A stretch of DNA of 35,188 nucleotides. It comes from Candidatus Segatella albertsiae (GTDB lineage Bacteria > Bacteroidota > Bacteroidia > Bacteroidales > Bacteroidaceae). The translations under genes were made by a program, and so were the position numbers. The stretch spans positions 1 through 35,188 of the forward strand of contig DKCU01000047.1 in the NCBI GenBank assembly GCA_002451555.1, in the 5' to 3' direction. The notes under the pieces are model-generated. The model saw only the letters and a list, made by a program, of their open reading frames with translations, did not search any database and was not told the DNA's origin. Of this stretch, positions 32,086 to 35,188 are shown piece after piece (the first letter of the stretch is position 1; each line of letters opens with the position of its first letter).

Positions 32086-32245
32086 AAATAAGAAAAAAAT
32101 AGGTTTTAAGTTAGTTTTTAGGTTTATTAGATTAGGTTTTAGTTTTGGTTTATACAGACATTTGTTTTAGGTTTTTGTAGATTAGGTTTATAGAATGCCA
32201 AGAGCCGTGAACGCTGGGAAGCGCTCACGGCTCTTGCTTTATTTT
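32086..32245 (+). ncRNA. Candidate small RNA between the esterase and GH2 genes
   Basis: The 471-bp gap 31850-32320 contains no ORF above a few codons. On the + strand a -7 box at 32072-32079 is followed by about 110 bases with six copies of (T)TAGGTTT-like units, then a strong hairpin and T-run. A transcript of about 160 nt, antisense-oriented relative to both neighbours but not overlapping their coding sequence, is predicted. It could also be the leftover leader of a lost gene. Confidence 0.4.
32200..32245 (+). terminator. Strong terminator, best oriented for the + strand
   Basis: AAGAGCCGTGA (32200-32210) pairs with TCACGGCTCTT (32225-32235). After an A.C mismatch an inner CGCT/AGCG stem closes a GGGA loop. 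GCTTTATTTTT follows on the + strand. The T-run on the minus strand is poor, though it may still end GH2 transcripts. Confidence 0.8.
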
Positions 32246-32320
32246 TAAAAAAATCTTCTTTTCTTAGATTTCTTAATCTTTCTTTCTTAATTTTCCTCTT
32301 GACTTTTAGAAAATCTGTCT

Positions 32321-35188
32321 TTATTTCTTGTAGATGTTCTTCAGGAAGTCGATTTCTATGATTCTCAGTACAGGCTTGCCTTTCTTGATACCGATGAAGT
32401 CGAGGGTGCTAGCCTTGCCGCCTGCCAGTTCCTTGGTGTCGCTGAGCTGGGTCTTGCTCTTGGCATCACCTATCATCTTGATGGTAAGCTCCTTTGTTCT
32501 TACAGGCTTGTCTATCTTGATGTGTACGTAGCCAAGGCATGCATAGGTATAGCCCTCCCAAACCTTTTTCTTGCCAGCATAGATGGCGAGCGGATACATC
32601 TTGTCTCTCCAACCCGTGAGCTTCACGGTGATTTCATCCACCTGTTCCTTCTTAGCAAACTGATAGGTAATCCAAGCGTTCTCGGGATTGCCGTCGCTCT
32701 TCCATTCTGTAGTCTCGTCGTCATCGTAAGTATTCTGTGCATCCTCTTGGCTGCTGCCAGCTATTACACCTGCGATTTCGATGGTCTCCTTGATGTCTGA
32801 ATAGGATGGGGTAGAAGGAGTCTCGCCACGAGAAAGGTCGCCTTTGAGGGAGCGTTGTGGGAGGTAATGCTCGATATCCACCTTCTCGGTCTTCAAGTCG
32901 ATACTTGCCACGCCCTTGATACCATCGGCTCCTGCAAATATCTTGATGTCGCCAGGATTCGTGGTGCTGCGAATCAGTATGCGATTGACACCGCACTCCA
33001 CTGGGAGATCTATCTTTCCGATGTAATTGTCGAAGGTGTTGTCGCTATCGGCCGAGTCGAGTATGTCGGCAGCTTTGCGTGCTGCTTTCTGCTTGGCGGT
33101 CTCGTTCTTATTGACGATGAGGCTCTGCTTCTTGGATGCCAGTTTCTTTTGAGTTTCCTCGTTTGGAGTAGCGATACCACCGAGCCATTCCATCTCGCCT
33201 TGGTAGTTGAAGTGGATGGTGCGGTTGTCGAGTGGGCAACGTCTGCCTTGCTTATCCACTACCTCTACTTGAACGAGTGCCATGTCGGCACCATCAGCCT
33301 TGAATCCTTCTGGATTTTGGATGGAGGTGAGCTTGATATGGTCTGGTTCGCCTGCGGTCTCGATGCTGTAGCGGCTTGTCTCCTTTTTGATGAGGTCTGA
33401 CTTCTTGATGGAAGTGTTTGACTTTTGTCCCTCCTTATTATAATAGGTATAGGCGACAGCCTCAATCTTTCCTGCCTCGAAAGGTACATTCTTCCATGTG
33501 AAAAGCCATTGGTTGCTACGCTCGCCCAAGCCGAGGCTTCTGCCATTGACGAAAAGCTCAACCTCATCGCCTGTACTTACCACGTATTCTGTCTTCTTGA
33601 TGGTTCCCGGCTTGTAGTTCCAATGTCCCACGATATAGGTAGCATCTTTTTCTGGTGATACCCATCCGTTCCACATCACTTGGTGTGCGTAGAAGGCATC
33701 CTTCGGAATGCGCATGGCATCGGTTACGCCACTTGTTCGATAGTTCGCCTCACCACGATGATGGGTGTTGGTGTCGGAGAAGATAATCTTCGTGCCGCCA
33801 TCGCTCACACGCTTGCCTGTGCCAGGGCGCTCTTGCCAATACTCAAACCATCTTTCCACCATGCCAGCGGCAAAGGAATCCATGTTGTGGTTGTACTCAA
33901 AAGCTGGTTTGCCACGATAGAGCGGTCCATCACCGTCCTTGTGGTAAGGATAGCTCTGCTCGTCCCAATACTTGCGCAATCCCTCGTCTCGATAGTACTC
34001 CATCGACCACATCGGATGCTTGTGGCTCTTATTGATGTAAAGCATTTCGCCGCCATATTCAGCCTCATTGATGTTGAGCATCTCTCGGCTTCCACTGGCT
34101 CTTCCTCCGTGAGGATCGAATTCGTCACGGATGGCTTTCATCTGGAGCATGTGCTCACGAGATACGCCTTTGTTGCCACTCTCATAGAAGATGATGCTTG
34201 GGTTGTTGCGATTGTAGATGATGGCTTCTTTCATCAGTTCGAGTCGCTGTTCCCAACGTCTGCCTTCCACGTCTTTCTCGGCATCGCCAGCAGGCATTGC
34301 CTGTATCAAGCCCACACGGTCGCAACTCTCGATGTCCTGTTTCCAAGGACAAACGTGCATCCAGCGCACGAGGTTGCCGCCCGATTCCACCATCAGCTTG
34401 TTGCTGTAGTCGCTGAGCCAAGCTGGTACGCTCATGCCCACGCCAGGCCATTCATTGGAGGTGCGCTGTGCGTAGCCGTGCATCATGATGGCTCTATCAT
34501 TGAGATAGAACTTGCCTTCGCCAAACTGGGTCTTGCGGAAACCAGTCTTTGTGATTACGTCGTCTATCTTGCTGCCGTCGTCAGCCTTTAGGAGGGTCTT
34601 TACGGTGTAGAGATAGCCATAGCCCCAACTCCAGAAGTGGGCATTTTGAAGGAGTCCGCTCACCTTTACGGTCTTGGTTTCGCCTGGTTGCAAGGTGTAT
34701 CGCGCGCCATCGAAGTGTCCCACTTCCTTGCCATCGGCATCGAGTACCTTGGCGAAGAAGCGGAAGGAGCGAGGCTTGGTGTCCTCGTTCTTGACCTCAG
34801 ATTCGGCATTCACCGTTACCTTCTTACCAGCAATGTCGTAATCTGTGCCATAGATATAAGTACCTGTGGTCTTCAGATTATTATAGAGAGGCAAGGTCTG
34901 ATAGAGTTTGTCGGTGATATGCAGGAATACGTTCTTTGGAATACCACCGTAGTTGGCATTGAAGTTCTTGTCATTCCACTGAAATCGTTGTCCTGTGGTG
35001 CGCTCGTGATAGTTCCATGAGTTATCGACACGTACGGCGATAACGTTCTCCCCTTTTATTATATAAGGAGTGAGATCGAATCCACTCGCCATCACGCCGT
35101 TCTCTGTATAGCCCACCTTCTGACCGTTGAGCCAGATGTCGGCACCGAAACGCACGCCCTCGAACTCGATGAAGTACTTGCGGTCGCC
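32321..35188 (-). CDS. GH2-family glycoside hydrolase, partial at the N-terminus
   Basis: At least 955 residues are visible; the start lies beyond the right edge and the reading frame is open to the last base. Numbering here begins at the Val codon at 35155. Sugar-binding jelly-roll part: FGADIWLNGQKVGYTENG, then VDNSWNYHERTTGQRFQWND. An Ig-like domain lies at about 85-205, followed by the TIM barrel (about 205-500) with GFRKTQFGEGKFYLNDRAIMMHG and NNPSIIFYESGNKG (317-330). In most GH2 enzymes the acid/base Glu follows Asn in that last motif; here it is Lys329, while Glu325 stands four residues earlier. A plausible nucleophile is Glu386 in PMWSMEYYRDEG. A DUF4982-like segment (about 515-600), an Ig/invasin-like segment (about 605-740) and an F5/8 type C-like domain (about 770-944) follow. 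The substrate is not evident; beta-galactoside or beta-galacturonide side groups are likely. Confidence 0.9.
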   Translation of the reverse strand, partial: GDRKYFIEFEGVRFGADIWLNGQKVGYTENGVMASGFDLTPYIIKGENVIAVRVDNSWNYHERTTGQRFQWNDKNFNANYGGIPKNVFLHITDKLYQTLPLYNNLKTTGTYIYGTDYDIAGKKVTVNAESEVKNEDTKPRSFRFFAKVLDADGKEVGHFDGARYTLQPGETKTVKVSGLLQNAHFWSWGYGYLYTVKTLLKADDGSKIDDVITKTGFRKTQFGEGKFYLNDRAIMMHGYAQRTSNEWPGVGMSVPAWLSDYSNKLMVESGGNLVRWMHVCPWKQDIESCDRVGLIQAMPAGDAEKDVEGRRWEQRLELMKEAIIYNRNNPSIIFYESGNKGVSREHMLQMKAIRDEFDPHGGRASGSREMLNINEAEYGGEMLYINKSHKHPMWSMEYYRDEGLRKYWDEQSYPYHKDGDGPLYRGKPAFEYNHNMDSFAAGMVERWFEYWQERPGTGKRVSDGGTKIIFSDTNTHHRGEANYRTSGVTDAMRIPKDAFYAHQVMWNGWVSPEKDATYIVGHWNYKPGTIKKTEYVVSTGDEVELFVNGRSLGLGERSNQWLFTWKNVPFEAGKIEAVAYTYYNKEGQKSNTSIKKSDLIKKETSRYSIETAGEPDHIKLTSIQNPEGFKADGADMALVQVEVVDKQGRRCPLDNRTIHFNYQGEMEWLGGIATPNEETQKKLASKKQSLIVNKNETAKQKAARKAADILDSADSDNTFDNYIGKIDLPVECGVNRILIRSTTNPGDIKIFAGADGIKGVASIDLKTEKVDIEHYLPQRSLKGDLSRGETPSTPSYSDIKETIEIAGVIAGSSQEDAQNTYDDDETTEWKSDGNPENAWITYQFAKKEQVDEITVKLTGWRDKMYPLAIYAGKKKVWEGYTYACLGYVHIKIDKPVRTKELTIKMIGDAKSKTQLSDTKELAGGKASTLDFIGIKKGKPVLRIIEIDFLKNIYKK

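Noticed and set aside
32101..32191. TTAGGTTT-like units as a CRISPR array
   Set aside because: The units are too short and irregularly spaced, without spacer-length unique sequence; no cas gene is present.
33680..34591. Long + strand open frame (303 codons) opposite the GH2 gene
   Set aside because: It lies wholly inside the GH2 coding sequence, which has clear domains; the antisense frame has no recognisable motif or promoter.
1..35188. tRNA, rRNA or transposase genes
   Set aside because: No cloverleaf, rRNA signature or transposase motif was seen on either strand by reading; a tRNAscan or ISfinder search was not possible.

Overview
The window looks like a chromosomal segment of a gut or oral Bacteroidetes, most likely Prevotella/Segatella (P. 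copri-like). The evidence is tandem SusC/SusD pairs, promoters with the Bacteroidetes -7 element TAnnTTTG instead of a sigma70 box, AT-rich leaders without Shine-Dalgarno sequences, lipoprotein signals, and C-terminal tails resembling type IX secretion sorting domains. The genus is inferred from general resemblance; no search was run.

Layout. (1) 65-874: rhamnulose-1-phosphate aldolase, probably the last gene of a rhamnose operon that starts left of the window. (2) 1148-2902: an AAA-ATPase-like/PD-(D/E)XK gene. (3) 2998-3873 (minus): an AraC-family regulator, divergent from (4) a + strand unit of SusC1 (4239), SusD1 (7454), SusC2 (9578), SusD2 (12448) and a secreted, probably glycan-binding protein (14235). 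(5) 16436-18187: a close paralogue of the first ATPase/nuclease gene. (6) 18346-23508: a giant PL11 lyase fused to autotransporter-type repeats, plus a small lipoprotein. (7) 23714-27631: a conventional PL11 lyase and a tandem CE12 esterase. (8) 27799-29361: a third, divergent ATPase/nuclease gene. (9) 29503-30954: a GH28 enzyme. (10) 30974-31849 (minus): a SASA-type esterase. (11) 32321-35188 (minus): a GH2 enzyme running off the right edge. A promoter-to-terminator cassette without an ORF lies at about 32072-32245.

How the genes fit together. This is a polysaccharide utilisation locus for rhamnogalacturonan I (pectin backbone). PL11 lyases cut the GalA-Rha backbone, CE12 and SASA esterases remove acetyl groups, GH28 trims galacturonate linkages, and GH2 probably attacks a side chain or terminal sugar. 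SusCD pairs import the oligosaccharides, the AraC protein probably senses a product, and RhaD splits the rhamnulose-1-phosphate derived from released rhamnose.

The most unusual features are: (a) the 1520-residue PL11 with about 830 residues of autotransporter-associated repeats and a type IX-like tail; (b) three ATPase/nuclease genes placed at module boundaries, all sharing a 20-bp identical promoter core although one is a distant relative; (c) a candidate small RNA between the two minus-strand genes; and (d) a GH2 enzyme whose usual acid/base position is lysine.
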